55,470 nt of DNA from a virus. This document shows positions 16,678-25,639 of the stretch, piece by piece. The notes under the pieces are model-generated. The model was not told where the DNA came from. It saw nothing but the letters and a program-made list of their open reading frames with translations, and made no database searches. Each line of letters starts with the position of its first letter. The stretch's first letter is position 1. Both the position numbers and the translations under genes were made by a program. Location: the IMG/VR virus record IMGVR_UViG_3300045911_000113, positions 1 through 55,470 of that record; one strand, written 5' to 3'.

Positions 16678-17600
16678 TATAACGCCTCGATTCTGTCGAT
16701 AATTTGTTGACATAATTCTTCATCGTTTAAATAGGGGTTGAGATCTACGTGATTCACGCCGGTATACTCATAGAATCGTGGCCCCAGTTGCGGTTCAGGT
16801 AAAACTTTACGAATTACTCCGTTTGGTCCATAGAGTTGCCATACAAATGCACTGTCTAATATTGTGGGACATCTCACACCATAAGCAATATTAGCCAATC
16901 CACCTTCGGCCCCTACAAATGCGTTGGAATTTTTTATAATTGCAGCATCAATTTCCAGAGAATTAATATTTTGGATGCTTAGGCTATCATATTGATTTAC
17001 TCCGTCTGGTAATCCTACGGGAATAACACAGAATTGTTCCGATAAAGTATCTATAATCTTTGGTATATTTCTGAGTCGTCCGCCATAACCTTTATAGGGT
17101 ACATCTATCCCTCTCCAATATTCCTCTTCGGTAAAACTGAACGCTTTGGACTGCCAATTAGACATCACGGTAATAATAGGCGTTGTAGGTGAATACGACT
17201 CATTTCGTAAATTTATCATTTGTTCCAATACCATATCGTTAATTTCTGGTCTTATATAGGTTGTAAAACCGGCATCTAATGTTTTACAGCCCGCCATACG
17301 TTTTACTTGTAATGGTGGTGGTTCAGTGAAATCAAATGTTCCCAATCTAATAATAGCGTCGTATCTATCATTAATATTTTTTATGTTATAAGTCGGAGTG
17401 GGGCCGGGCGTATTTGACACATACACGTTTCTTATGAATGGATTATTATTCATCAATTGTTGCATTTGGGGAAATCCTATGACAAAATCCACATATTCAT
17501 ATTGTCCGTCAAGCACGAATCGTTCGGCTATACTAGAAGCAAATAGTATATCCCCGAAAAATCCATGAGTAACTACTAGAACCGATTTAGTATTAACCAT
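16677..17600 (-). CDS. Family 9-like glycosyltransferase (heptosyltransferase fold)
   Basis: 307 residues. The start VLVVTHGFFGDILFASSIAE and the donor-side GAEGGLANIAYGVRCPTI fit the GT-B fold of GT9 heptosyltransferase-like enzymes. Only a weak AGTAGA site precedes the ATG. Ends in TAATG overlap with the methyltransferase, so the two act in one operon. Confidence 0.72.
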   Translation of the reverse strand: MVNTKSVLVVTHGFFGDILFASSIAERFVLDGQYEYVDFVIGFPQMQQLMNNNPFIRNVYVSNTPGPTPTYNIKNINDRYDAIIRLGTFDFTEPPPLQVKRMAGCKTLDAGFTTYIRPEINDMVLEQMINLRNESYSPTTPIITVMSNWQSKAFSFTEEEYWRGIDVPYKGYGGRLRNIPKIIDTLSEQFCVIPVGLPDGVNQYDSLSIQNINSLEIDAAIIKNSNAFVGAEGGLANIAYGVRCPTILDSAFVWQLYGPNGVIRKVLPEPQLGPRFYEYTGVNHVDLNPYLNDEELCQQIIDRIEAL

Positions 17601-17614
17601 TTTTTTCTACTAAT

Positions 17615-18283
17615 CTATGATTGTCGAATAATTTGATATGGAATATGAATGAGATTCATTGGTATATTTCTTTCCATCATATGATGATAAAGTAAAATCT
17701 CATCACAGAACGGTATATTTCTATTATACAAATTATCCATATTGTTGTATAAATCACCATAGTGCGACATTACTTTGGAATTTCCAAATCCAAATTGATC
17801 ATTGATGCTATTGTCGTGGGGAGAATCATCGGGACAATTAAGCGCAGAGAGTTCAAAATCTACAACTTCAACAGGTATTTGTATGCCCCAATCAAAACGA
17901 ATACGAATAATACAGTCATATTGATACGGCAAAGCTAAATTTATAGATTCGAAAACCGAATATCGTTGACTAATACTATTTTCAGGTTTTATACCTGGAT
18001 ATTTTCTCTCTTCATACCGAGAGCCATCAAAATGTTTTTGTGGCTCAAAAATATATTTTTTAGGATTATATAAATCCAATATGATTTGATCAATATTTTG
18101 TGGAATTATGTTGCTGGCAATGAAATTACCCGAGTTAATGAACGGTTTTCCCACAATATCTTCACTGATCCACGAATGAATGAAAACATCTGCATTATTT
18201 GGTTCAATTAGATTTTCGTAAATATATGGGTATGTGTATTGGACATTACGCGGTTGTCCACTAATACATAAAGCTACTTTCAT
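17615..18283 (-). CDS. Glycosyltransferase-like protein (surface-glycan family)
   Basis: 222 residues beginning MKVALCISGQPRNVQYTYPY, a signature found in small phage and bacterial proteins linked to surface polysaccharide synthesis. IIRIRFDWGIQIPVEVV may contain the D-rich donor site. It ends in TAG, showing that TAG is a normal stop in this genome. Activity is inferred from neighbours. Confidence 0.6.
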   Translation of the reverse strand: MKVALCISGQPRNVQYTYPYIYENLIEPNNADVFIHSWISEDIVGKPFINSGNFIASNIIPQNIDQIILDLYNPKKYIFEPQKHFDGSRYEERKYPGIKPENSISQRYSVFESINLALPYQYDCIIRIRFDWGIQIPVEVVDFELSALNCPDDSPHDNSINDQFGFGNSKVMSHYGDLYNNMDNLYNRNIPFCDEILLYHHMMERNIPMNLIHIPYQIIRQS

Positions 18284-18325
18284 GGTCTGATAATCTTATA
18301 TGGAATGTTATTTGGCTTATATCGT

Positions 18326-19228
18326 TTATGGGGTCTGCGTCTGCCTATCAGCAACGATACTAGTATCCAATCCAACCTTACTCCTGAATTCTGTATACAA
18401 CTTTTCCCCCAATCCGTCCATCTGTTCAAAAAATGAAATGGTAAGATTATGATTCTTCGTATCTACAGTTACGAGGTCATTTGCGTAATCACCTTCAATG
18501 ACCATCGGTTTCCAAAGTGCATTGAATTCAACATATTCTTGCTCTGTCATACTGTCAAATACCCGAGCGCCGATGGTCGGAACTGTACCCGCCTCCACCG
18601 AACGACGTAGGCCGTCAAAAGTACGCATACTACCGGCAATAATAAACTGATTTCTATCAAACGCACCGTAACGTTGATTCACAAATCGAAGGTGCTGGTC
18701 GGAATTGATCCCTACCTCCTCCATTCGACCCGGAATAATACTGACATAAGTTACACTTGGATACGAGAAGCACCGAAGTGCTGTTGCTGCATCACTTACA
18801 CCTGTAACATTAATCTGTGTCGTTTCATTGAGTCGGAGTTGTGTAACTTGATCGAGGATGTGCTTGTATGGCGGTATCTTCATACCAATATGAGTACGAC
18901 CATCCCCAAGACGCTTGAGTAGATGTACCCATGTGAATAGTTCCGTACCAGTCGCTTTGCTATTGGGAAGTTGAAAATATACTACACCACTTCTATCTCC
19001 ACGAATATCAGTCGTGAGCTTTGTGAGCTTATAAGCCAACAACTCTAGCTTTTCTAAATTATCACATTCAACCTTAGCTAGTGCATTGGGATTGGTCGTA
19101 ACACCCAAGAATGATGATGGCTGCACACCGTTCTTGAGCAACTTGTCCCAAGTACGCTTGATGTAGTCAACATCGGCGGTATCAATAAAAAACTTTGGCA
19201 TTTTTTGAATTGTTTGTAACATAATCAT
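18326..19228 (-). CDS. Transaldolase-like protein
   Basis: 300 residues, ATG 19228 with CGAGGA upstream. FFIDTAD (14-19 region) and GVTTNPN (42-48) are the N-terminal signatures of transaldolases; K117 in GMKIPP is the expected Schiff-base lysine, followed by INVTGVSDAATA and IIPGRMEE. It would transfer dihydroxyacetone units in the pentose phosphate pathway. TalC transaldolases are known auxiliary metabolic genes of T4-like cyanophages, but this protein is longer and more divergent than short TalC. Here it lies inside the glycan island next to sugar activation genes, so it may serve sugar precursor supply. Confidence 0.8.
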   Translation of the reverse strand: MIMLQTIQKMPKFFIDTADVDYIKRTWDKLLKNGVQPSSFLGVTTNPNALAKVECDNLEKLELLAYKLTKLTTDIRGDRSGVVYFQLPNSKATGTELFTWVHLLKRLGDGRTHIGMKIPPYKHILDQVTQLRLNETTQINVTGVSDAATALRCFSYPSVTYVSIIPGRMEEVGINSDQHLRFVNQRYGAFDRNQFIIAGSMRTFDGLRRSVEAGTVPTIGARVFDSMTEQEYVEFNALWKPMVIEGDYANDLVTVDTKNHNLTISFFEQMDGLGEKLYTEFRSKVGLDTSIVADRQTQTP

Positions 19229-19231
19229 ATA

Positions 19232-19678
19232 TTAATTGTCCTCGGAACTTTTATTGTGTGTCAGATCTTTCTGCATACTGAACAATTTCTTTCGAGATTC
19301 AGAGCTTCTGATTCCGCCACTTTGAATTATGGAGTCAACCAACTGTGTCGTATGTTCCCAGTTACCCGGAACATGATTAATTGCAGCATCATTAATGAAT
19401 ATATCAGCATGTGGAGCGGACCACCATATTTCATCATATGGAATTTCAAATTTGTCCAACCAAGAAAATAAATTCTTTGCTTGTTTAGCTAAAACTTTTC
19501 CCTGGTTACCATCACAAGTTTTCATATGACGAGCAGTATATAAAATGATATAATGTCCTTCCGCCTTCCAGCGTTTTATCGTTTCAACTGCTCCTGGTTG
19601 GGGCCGTTCATTACCATATTCTTCGTCGGATGATTTACAGAAATTTATTGTATCATCAATATCTAAACATATTCTCAT
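19232..19678 (-). CDS. HAD-like phosphatase
   Basis: 148 residues. RICLDIDDTINF gives motif I (D5, D7), IILYTARH motif II, and the region HADIFINDAAI motif IV. Short HAD enzymes of this form occur in capsule biosynthesis clusters. Its start overlaps the stop of the nucleotidyltransferase gene by 4 bp (ATGA type), placing it in a coupled trio with that gene and the kinase. Confidence 0.78.
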   Translation of the reverse strand: MRICLDIDDTINFCKSSDEEYGNERPQPGAVETIKRWKAEGHYIILYTARHMKTCDGNQGKVLAKQAKNLFSWLDKFEIPYDEIWWSAPHADIFINDAAINHVPGNWEHTTQLVDSIIQSGGIRSSESRKKLFSMQKDLTHNKSSEDN

Positions 19679-20448
19679 ACTTGAAACCTCTGAACATCTT
19701 CAGGAGTTCCTAATGGAACCACATCGGTAATCGTGTGAACAAATACAGGCCGGCCTTGTTTTATATGTGATCTTGGCACTTGACTTATGAAAAACTCTTC
19801 TCTTCCAGGCCAACCAGTACGTTCACCGCTTCTGAGAATTTTATCTGCATGATCCATAAACTGATTTGTATTATGAAACCAAAATGTTCCAACCAACGGC
19901 TTGCCACCTCTATCCAATGCCGAGACATCTTTTTCACAAATCTCAATTGCGAGATTACCTTCGGCGATCACAAATGACCATTTATCGCTGCGGTCTTGTG
20001 GTTCAAAACAAGTTACAACCATGCTATCATCAAAGTCATAAGCTTCAGATATCGTATTGAGAAAACCTGTTCCATCATACTTGTTGTCGCTATCCAGCAC
20101 TAATAGTGGATCGTCTTCGTTGTCTATCAAGGCAGCCACAAAGTAGGCGGTTTCCAAATTACCACGAGTACTTTTCTTGAAACTGACGATATTGATGTCA
20201 CTACCATATACACGCTTGAGATAGTCTGACATTCCATATTGTTCATGTTCTTCTCGGATTGCAAAATAAAGTTGCTCAGAGTAGATGGGAACATCTATGG
20301 TCTGATCCATATGTTGAATAAACGGCAGTGAACGAGTCGTCCATTCTAAAATGGTTTTGTTGTTGACTTCTACCAACGGCTTCGGCGTGGTGATTCCAGC
20401 TTCGGTAAACCTCCGCCCTTCACCGGCCATCAATACAATAATGTTCAT
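19675..20448 (-). CDS. Nucleotidyltransferase (sugar- or alcohol-phosphate activating)
   Basis: 257 residues. MNIIVLMAGEGRRFTEAG and TPKPLVEVNN form the GxGxRF...KP signature of NTP_transferase enzymes; LLVLDSDNKYDG supplies the metal-binding Asp. It would couple a phosphorylated substrate to an NTP to give a nucleotide-activated donor. The upstream overlapping gene encodes a kinase, so the pair recalls LicA/LicC (kinase plus cytidylyltransferase) or sugar kinase plus pyrophosphorylase. The substrate is unknown. Confidence 0.83.
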   Translation of the reverse strand: MNIIVLMAGEGRRFTEAGITTPKPLVEVNNKTILEWTTRSLPFIQHMDQTIDVPIYSEQLYFAIREEHEQYGMSDYLKRVYGSDINIVSFKKSTRGNLETAYFVAALIDNEDDPLLVLDSDNKYDGTGFLNTISEAYDFDDSMVVTCFEPQDRSDKWSFVIAEGNLAIEICEKDVSALDRGGKPLVGTFWFHNTNQFMDHADKILRSGERTGWPGREEFFISQVPRSHIKQGRPVFVHTITDVVPLGTPEDVQRFQV

Positions 20449-21413
20449 AGTTCCAGTGCTTCGTTGAGTAATCGAACGCCCGTAGCATACATCACAGTTT
20501 GTCGAGCCAAACTATCATAATGACGAGCACACATACCGATGTAAATACAGCCTTGAAGAATCTTGATTTCTTTCTGATTATATTTTGGAAAGAAATGTTT
20601 CTCGAATTCTCCTAAGGCCCGTTCTGCTTCTTGCCACCGATGGAATTTTAGTTCTAGATCGGCACCGTGAGTTGTAACAGTAAACCTATCATTGATGATG
20701 AAGTCATACATTCCATCTACAGAATGATACAGCTTCGCAATATCGTACCGACGGTCGCCATATATACCGAGTTTTCCAAAACTACCGCGAGGATCAATGA
20801 AACGTACCATCCCGTCCGAATAAAAAATATTACTAAAACAACAATCACCATGAATGAGTACAGAATCATAGTCCAACATATGTTGTTCTATATAATCACG
20901 TATCTCGGGCCAAATAATATGAAAATTTGAGTATGGACGATTATTGATACTAATGGCGGTTTCATCGAATAAATTACCAATCTGATCCGACCAACCATAC
21001 TTGAATTTATTATACTCGCTTTGTGTTTTTGTGATATACATTTCACGAGCATAATCTTTCTTACCTGACTGTGGATCCTTCACGGTGTCCCATTCATTCA
21101 TCACGCTAGACAAATCGCGAAACACATTATCCCACCAAATCAGATGTTCAATCTTACCTAGAACGAGATCCGACAGGGTGGGATAACAAAGATATTCGAG
21201 CGAAAACCAATATTCATCACCAGCATCCGATGAACGAGTGCCGAAATCAACAAATCGCGGAAAATACACGGCCTGATCAGGACAATCCCGATTGATAGCA
21301 ATATAGTAACCACGTTCATCACGAAGGCGCGGTTCCTTGCTTATCTTCGTGATGATTCCTTTAGGAAAACTCGTTTCAAATCGGTTGTAAGCGCGAGTAA
21401 CCAATTGCGTCAT
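20445..21413 (-). CDS. APH/choline-kinase-family phosphotransferase
   Basis: 322 residues. SVLIHGDCCFSNIFY is the Brenner motif HGDxxxxN of the aminoglycoside/choline kinase fold, and VRFIDPRGSFG is the metal-binding Asp loop. It would phosphorylate a small hydroxylated substrate. It overlaps the nucleotidyltransferase gene by 4 bp, so the product is probably its substrate. In a phage, an aminoglycoside resistance role is unlikely. Confidence 0.82.
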   Translation of the reverse strand: MTQLVTRAYNRFETSFPKGIITKISKEPRLRDERGYYIAINRDCPDQAVYFPRFVDFGTRSSDAGDEYWFSLEYLCYPTLSDLVLGKIEHLIWWDNVFRDLSSVMNEWDTVKDPQSGKKDYAREMYITKTQSEYNKFKYGWSDQIGNLFDETAISINNRPYSNFHIIWPEIRDYIEQHMLDYDSVLIHGDCCFSNIFYSDGMVRFIDPRGSFGKLGIYGDRRYDIAKLYHSVDGMYDFIINDRFTVTTHGADLELKFHRWQEAERALGEFEKHFFPKYNQKEIKILQGCIYIGMCARHYDSLARQTVMYATGVRLLNEALEL

Positions 21414-21416
21414 AAT

Positions 21417-22070
21417 TCAGATAGCTAGTGAAGTTTCGATACCATATTTATCAAGATATTCAATAATCTCGTCAATAGAAATCATAGATAGTTGCCATCT
21501 CTCCGCATATGGCACTAGATCAGGCACCCGAGCCATACTACCATCGTCGTTCATAATCTCACAGATAATAGCAACAGGCTTGAGACCAGCCAAAATACAA
21601 AGCTGAACTGAAGCTTCGGTATGTCCTTGTCGTTCACGTAGTAGGCCGGGTCGTGGACGAAGTGGAAATAAATGACCGGGATATGCAAGTTGATCAGGCT
21701 GTGTTGTTGGATCAAGAACTAATCCTATTGTAACCATACGATCATCCACGGAAACGCCAGTTGTCACACCGTCTTTGGCATCAATACTCACCGTAAATGG
21801 TGTACTAAACTTATCGTTGTTATTACTGGGACTCATTGGAATTTGTAGTCGGTCGAGAATTTCACCGGCTGTTGGGATACACATGATTCCACGAGCTTCC
21901 TTTGCAATAAATGCCAGCGTTTCTGGTGAGGCTTTTTCCGCCGCAATCATTAGGTCGCCTTCATTTTCCCGATCATAACTATCTACGATAATAAGCGGTT
22001 GGCCGAGGTGAATGGCGTGCAACGCTTTTGATATTTTATTGTCAAGTTCCGAACCATCCGAAAAAAACAT
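21417..22070 (-). CDS. ribB: 3,4-dihydroxy-2-butanone-4-phosphate synthase
   Basis: 217 residues, AAGAGG site 8 nt before the ATG. The family signatures are all present: YDRENEGD (32-39), GIMCIP, GVTTGVSVDDR (101-111) and ERQGHTEA (146-153). RibB converts ribulose 5-phosphate into formate and the four-carbon precursor of riboflavin. There is no GTP cyclohydrolase II domain. A stand-alone ribB in a phage glycan island is unusual. It may boost flavin supply (for example for ThyX) or feed a sugar modification; both are inferences. It overlaps the upstream gene by one base. Confidence 0.92.
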   Translation of the reverse strand: MFFSDGSELDNKISKALHAIHLGQPLIIVDSYDRENEGDLMIAAEKASPETLAFIAKEARGIMCIPTAGEILDRLQIPMSPSNNNDKFSTPFTVSIDAKDGVTTGVSVDDRMVTIGLVLDPTTQPDQLAYPGHLFPLRPRPGLLRERQGHTEASVQLCILAGLKPVAIICEIMNDDGSMARVPDLVPYAERWQLSMISIDEIIEYLDKYGIETSLAI

Positions 22071-23536
22071 TATAAAATCCTCTTAAAAATTCTATTATGA
22101 CCGACCGCAAAAACTTCAACAAATCGAGAATCTTTTTCCAACACATCTCGGGTGGCTTGAGATACATCTTCTAAGCCCTTCCAATTGGCTCGAATTAAGT
22201 TATCTGGAATGTTCAGATAGTTACTGGAGTCGTCAACAACAATATGTCCATTAATAGTAACCATCTCTCTATAATTAGTCAAGTCTGACACCACTACATC
22301 GTAATCATGACATCCATCTACAAAGACTAAATCATATGGTGCTGAATTGCGAACCGAACCGATGATGTCCGAATCATTACTATATCCTTCTATTAAAACC
22401 AAATCACTGGCATCCAGACCAAATTGAGCATAAATGGTAGCAATGGCTTCTTCATAGTCAATATCGGGGTGTGTTGCATATTTGTCACCTGACTTATTCA
22501 GTGGTGTGACGGCATACACGGATCCGTTTTTTCCGAGTATTTTGTTTAAAAGTGATATCAGACTAATTATCTGACCCTTGAATACGCCAATCTCAAGAAA
22601 CTTAAAGTTTTCAGGCGCTTGTCGTACTAGTATATACCACATCCAGTGAAATGCTCGATTGCCATATCCCCAGTTGTTATTGATTACAAAATCTCTATGA
22701 TCTTTTAAAAATGTGGTATTGTTTACTAAATTCTTCATATTTCGCCAGATATATTCGTGTTTCTCAGGCGAATCTTGATAAAACTTAGAAAGTTCTTCGA
22801 CACTACATAGCGGACGAATTTCTTCTGTAAACACCAGCAAATTACGAACTTTAATATGCCGTAATGAATCCAGAGATGTCCGAACGGAAACCGATGTAAG
22901 ATTTTGTGTATTTACACCAGAGAACAAATAATTTCTCCAGTTGGAGAATATCATTTGATTTCTTTGAAAATTCTCGTCTTCTAGACCTGGATTGGAATCG
23001 GGATGTGGTAGTGCTTGAAATGTTCCGTCATTACGACTCACTGATAATCCATAATGTTTGATGCGCTCTCTTAGGTCGGCATCTTCAAGTCCCCACCCGT
23101 TATATAACGAGTTGAAACCATTAATTTTGAAAAATGCCTCCTTGCGAAATACTGTCACCGCACCATAAAAATCATCGTCTACACTGTTTTTGAAATGTCG
23201 GTATCCGGTTGGAATATCTGACTCGGCGCGCGGTGTTCCATCCATATTGATGAAATTGACCCGTTTAACCGGTTGAACCACATCGGTATCACCGTAATAA
23301 CAATCCACCGATTCCGGTAGATAATCTACATCATGTAATGCAACGAGATCATATTTCGCAAGTTTTACACCTTCATTCAATAATACGCCTCTCTTAAATC
23401 GTTCTTCATCGTCCTGTTCCACGATAATAATTTCATGTTTAATATCACTAAATAATGATGTAATATGTGGAACGAACCGTCGAAGATGATCTTCGCGATT
23501 TCTATAACATACAATTATACTAATTGGTTGATTCAT
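22070..23536 (-). CDS. Glycosyltransferase-methyltransferase fusion
   Basis: 488 residues. The N-terminal half is a GT2/galactosyltransferase-type domain: PISIIVCYRNREDHLRRFVP, LVALHDVDYLPE (DXD) and NGWGLEDADLRERI, which is the WGxEDxD signature of beta-1,4-galactosyltransferases. The C-terminal part (about 310-488) is a class I methyltransferase with FLEIGVFKGQIISL and VFVDGCHDYDVVVSDL, like Methyltransf_24 enzymes. It could add and methylate a sugar. It overlaps its neighbours at both ends by 1-4 bp. Confidence 0.85.
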   Translation of the reverse strand: MNQPISIIVCYRNREDHLRRFVPHITSLFSDIKHEIIIVEQDDEERFKRGVLLNEGVKLAKYDLVALHDVDYLPESVDCYYGDTDVVQPVKRVNFINMDGTPRAESDIPTGYRHFKNSVDDDFYGAVTVFRKEAFFKINGFNSLYNGWGLEDADLRERIKHYGLSVSRNDGTFQALPHPDSNPGLEDENFQRNQMIFSNWRNYLFSGVNTQNLTSVSVRTSLDSLRHIKVRNLLVFTEEIRPLCSVEELSKFYQDSPEKHEYIWRNMKNLVNNTTFLKDHRDFVINNNWGYGNRAFHWMWYILVRQAPENFKFLEIGVFKGQIISLISLLNKILGKNGSVYAVTPLNKSGDKYATHPDIDYEEAIATIYAQFGLDASDLVLIEGYSNDSDIIGSVRNSAPYDLVFVDGCHDYDVVVSDLTNYREMVTINGHIVVDDSSNYLNIPDNLIRANWKGLEDVSQATRDVLEKDSRFVEVFAVGHNRIFKRIL

Positions 23537-24435
23537 AAAAACTTTGACTCTACAATTTGTTTGATCTCAGGCACCCGATCCCACTGATGAACGATGTGAA
23601 ATGGTTTTTCATACGGCATACTCAATACTACACCGTTTACAACCCTAGGTTGTGTATCTACAAGATAAGGAACATAATGTGCCTTTTCCGGGTCTAGCAC
23701 TGTACCACACTGGCATGCCCATCCGTCAGAATGTTGCGTCTTTAGAAAATTCCTCGGCATTGTTTCATTGACAAGAATGTTGTAAGCTGACTGATCACTG
23801 GGAATATAACGCCCGACGGTCATGTTGTAAAGAGTCAGGAATAACCCCATCATATCCCGTGACTTACCCACCACTACACCAACATTATAAATTGTCCAAT
23901 CTTTTGCGGTTTCTAATACAATGGGACCAAATCCGTTTAACATATTATCGGCTCCCCACGGTTCATCACCATATTTGATGCCTTCACTTGATGCAATGAA
24001 CGACTGTGCTGTAAATGAATGATCGAGACGACTCACGCCATATTTGGGGGTAAGCCATTCTTGTGGATTTTTTTGAAACCAGACATCTCGAACATCGGTG
24101 ATCATTACATGTGTATAATTTTCCCAGTTGTTACCTTCATTGAGAAATTGCCATGCATGAAAGAATCGCATCTGATGGGCCTGCGTGTCTCGGCCACGAC
24201 TATTGTGCAAAATTGCTTGACCGAACGAATCGTGGCCGATTTGATATACTTCAATTCCCAACTTTTCACAGTTTTCTATAACATCGGGCTGGATGCGATA
24301 TGCCAACAATATCACATCACCGGTAAATCCACTTTCCTTGATAGAACGTGCCCACACTTTAATTTGATCCCAACCATACAAATCGGCGGCACCAATGAGT
24401 AGATCGGGTTTATTATTTGGCGACATTAATAACAT
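23533..24435 (-). CDS. Glycosyltransferase-like protein (GT-A fold)
   Basis: 300 residues, ATG 24435 with AAGAGG upstream. YTHVMITDVRDVWFQKNP supplies a D-V-R-D metal-binding loop as in GT-A enzymes that act on surface glycans; WGADNMLNGFGPIV and PSDQSAYNIL follow. The precise family is not recognised. Coupled to the downstream fusion gene by a 4-bp overlap. Confidence 0.68.
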   Translation of the reverse strand: MLLMSPNNKPDLLIGAADLYGWDQIKVWARSIKESGFTGDVILLAYRIQPDVIENCEKLGIEVYQIGHDSFGQAILHNSRGRDTQAHQMRFFHAWQFLNEGNNWENYTHVMITDVRDVWFQKNPQEWLTPKYGVSRLDHSFTAQSFIASSEGIKYGDEPWGADNMLNGFGPIVLETAKDWTIYNVGVVVGKSRDMMGLFLTLYNMTVGRYIPSDQSAYNILVNETMPRNFLKTQHSDGWACQCGTVLDPEKAHYVPYLVDTQPRVVNGVVLSMPYEKPFHIVHQWDRVPEIKQIVESKFL

Positions 24436-24547
24436 CTATAACCTCTTGTAAATTTTGTGTTTCTTTAATTCTTAAAAATTTACATCCAAGAAACGATTCG
24501 ATTTCTGCCTCGCGGATATGTTTTTTTTCATACTTTAGACCAATCAA
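24413..24547 (-). pseudogene. Possible relic of a homing endonuclease C-terminus
   Basis: In the gap between two glycosyltransferase genes an open frame without an ATG encodes about 44 residues including KYEKKHIREAEIESFLGCKF and LRIKE. The pattern (charged helix with H, then LxCKFxRI) resembles the C-terminal end of Vsr/homing-endonuclease-like proteins. The frame overlaps both neighbours by about 20 bp and has no ribosome binding site. Confidence 0.3.
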
Positions 24548-25241
24548 TCAAGGGACTTGCCCATAAAGGTTCACAGTGAGTAGATAGACCCGGAATAGGC
24601 GTAATTAAGGATCTACCGCGTTCTCTTAATTTTAAAAATGCGGCGAAGTCGTTTGGATGTGATCCCATAGTAAATTGTTCCCAGATCGGTCTATCTTCTA
24701 TAAGTGTGTTCATTGTTGTTGCAAATGTCATAGTTGTAGAATTCGTTAGACGCCAATGTGTAGAGTTTGTAAGAAACACTTTCGTAAGTTCGCCACCATC
24801 TTCGTCGATGAACGGATTACCACCTTTAGATGCAGGAATATACTTGTCATTATGGTCGTAGAGACTCACATAATCAGCAATCTGGATCCCTTCTAAAATT
24901 GCCTTTTCGGAACCTGACAAGTGAAGATAGTCGTCTTCAAGGAAATATACAATATCGTCATCGTTGAAATTTTGAAGAGCGTAGTTGAATACGTGACGCC
25001 AACTACCCGCCGAACTACCACCTACATAATAGTTTAAATCGCCGAAGAATCGCGATAGATCAATTTCTTCTATAGCCTTTCGGGTGGTATCTAGAAGATT
25101 GGTCTCGTCTACAAACAAATGTACATTGTTAACGTCGAAATGTTCTAGACAATTTTCCAAACAATGAATCTTAGTTGCATTAGGAAATTTGACCTTGGCG
25201 TATCCATTATCACTGAGTCTATATACGACATTTACACTCAT
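24528..25241 (-). CDS. Glycosyltransferase-like protein with EDD motif
   Basis: 237 residues; GGAGAAC lies before ATG 25241. The central IVYFLEDDYLHLSGSEKAIL places an E-D-D cluster after a hydrophobic strand, as in GT-A enzymes. AGSWRHVFNYALQNF precedes it. Function as a glycosyltransferase is inferred from this motif and from its neighbours. Confidence 0.62.
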   Translation of the reverse strand: MSVNVVYRLSDNGYAKVKFPNATKIHCLENCLEHFDVNNVHLFVDETNLLDTTRKAIEEIDLSRFFGDLNYYVGGSSAGSWRHVFNYALQNFNDDDIVYFLEDDYLHLSGSEKAILEGIQIADYVSLYDHNDKYIPASKGGNPFIDEDGGELTKVFLTNSTHWRLTNSTTMTFATTMNTLIEDRPIWEQFTMGSHPNDFAAFLKLRERGRSLITPIPGLSTHCEPLWASPLIDWSKV

Positions 25242-25639
25242 AGTTCTCCATGACCTCGTTCATCAATTTGGTAGTCAAGTCGGCGAAGCCTTTGTATCTT
25301 TTCTAACTTATATGTTCTGTAGCAGTCAATTTTTTTGATGGTGTTGGTATCCAAGACCAGTTTGTAAAAATCTTGCGCGTTGTCTCCAACTTTTCGCTTT
25401 GATACAACTTCTACCATCAAGTCTCTTCTATTGATGACATTCATAGCCAGTCCATGCAGCAACTTATGCCAGGCAGGATTGACCACAAACACAGTGCGCT
25501 CTTCTCCGTCGTATAAAAATCGAATAACATCGCCCGGAAGTACCATACTTATATCTATTTTTCGTTCATTCGATAGATACGAGCGATGACTTGGTAGTTC
25601 GTCACGAGTTTTAGACAGTTGGTTGGATAGATTCTTCAT
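25238..25639 (-). CDS. Hypothetical 133-residue protein
   Basis: ATG 25639 lies within the 3' end of the upstream glycosyltransferase gene (29-bp overlap). A beta-rich core DVIRFLYDGEERTVFVVNPA and HKLLHGLAMNVINRRDLMVE is visible; the ends are charged. No known family. Overlaps with both neighbours suggest a role tied to the glycan operon, but its fold looks like a small regulatory or structural domain. Confidence 0.65.
   Translation of the reverse strand: MKNLSNQLSKTRDELPSHRSYLSNERKIDISMVLPGDVIRFLYDGEERTVFVVNPAWHKLLHGLAMNVINRRDLMVEVVSKRKVGDNAQDFYKLVLDTNTIKKIDCYRTYKLEKIQRLRRLDYQIDERGHGEL

Noticed and set aside
20445-21413. Aminoglycoside resistance kinase
   Set aside because: The HGDxxxxN fold is shared with choline and sugar kinases, and the overlapping nucleotidyltransferase gene points to activation of a metabolite.
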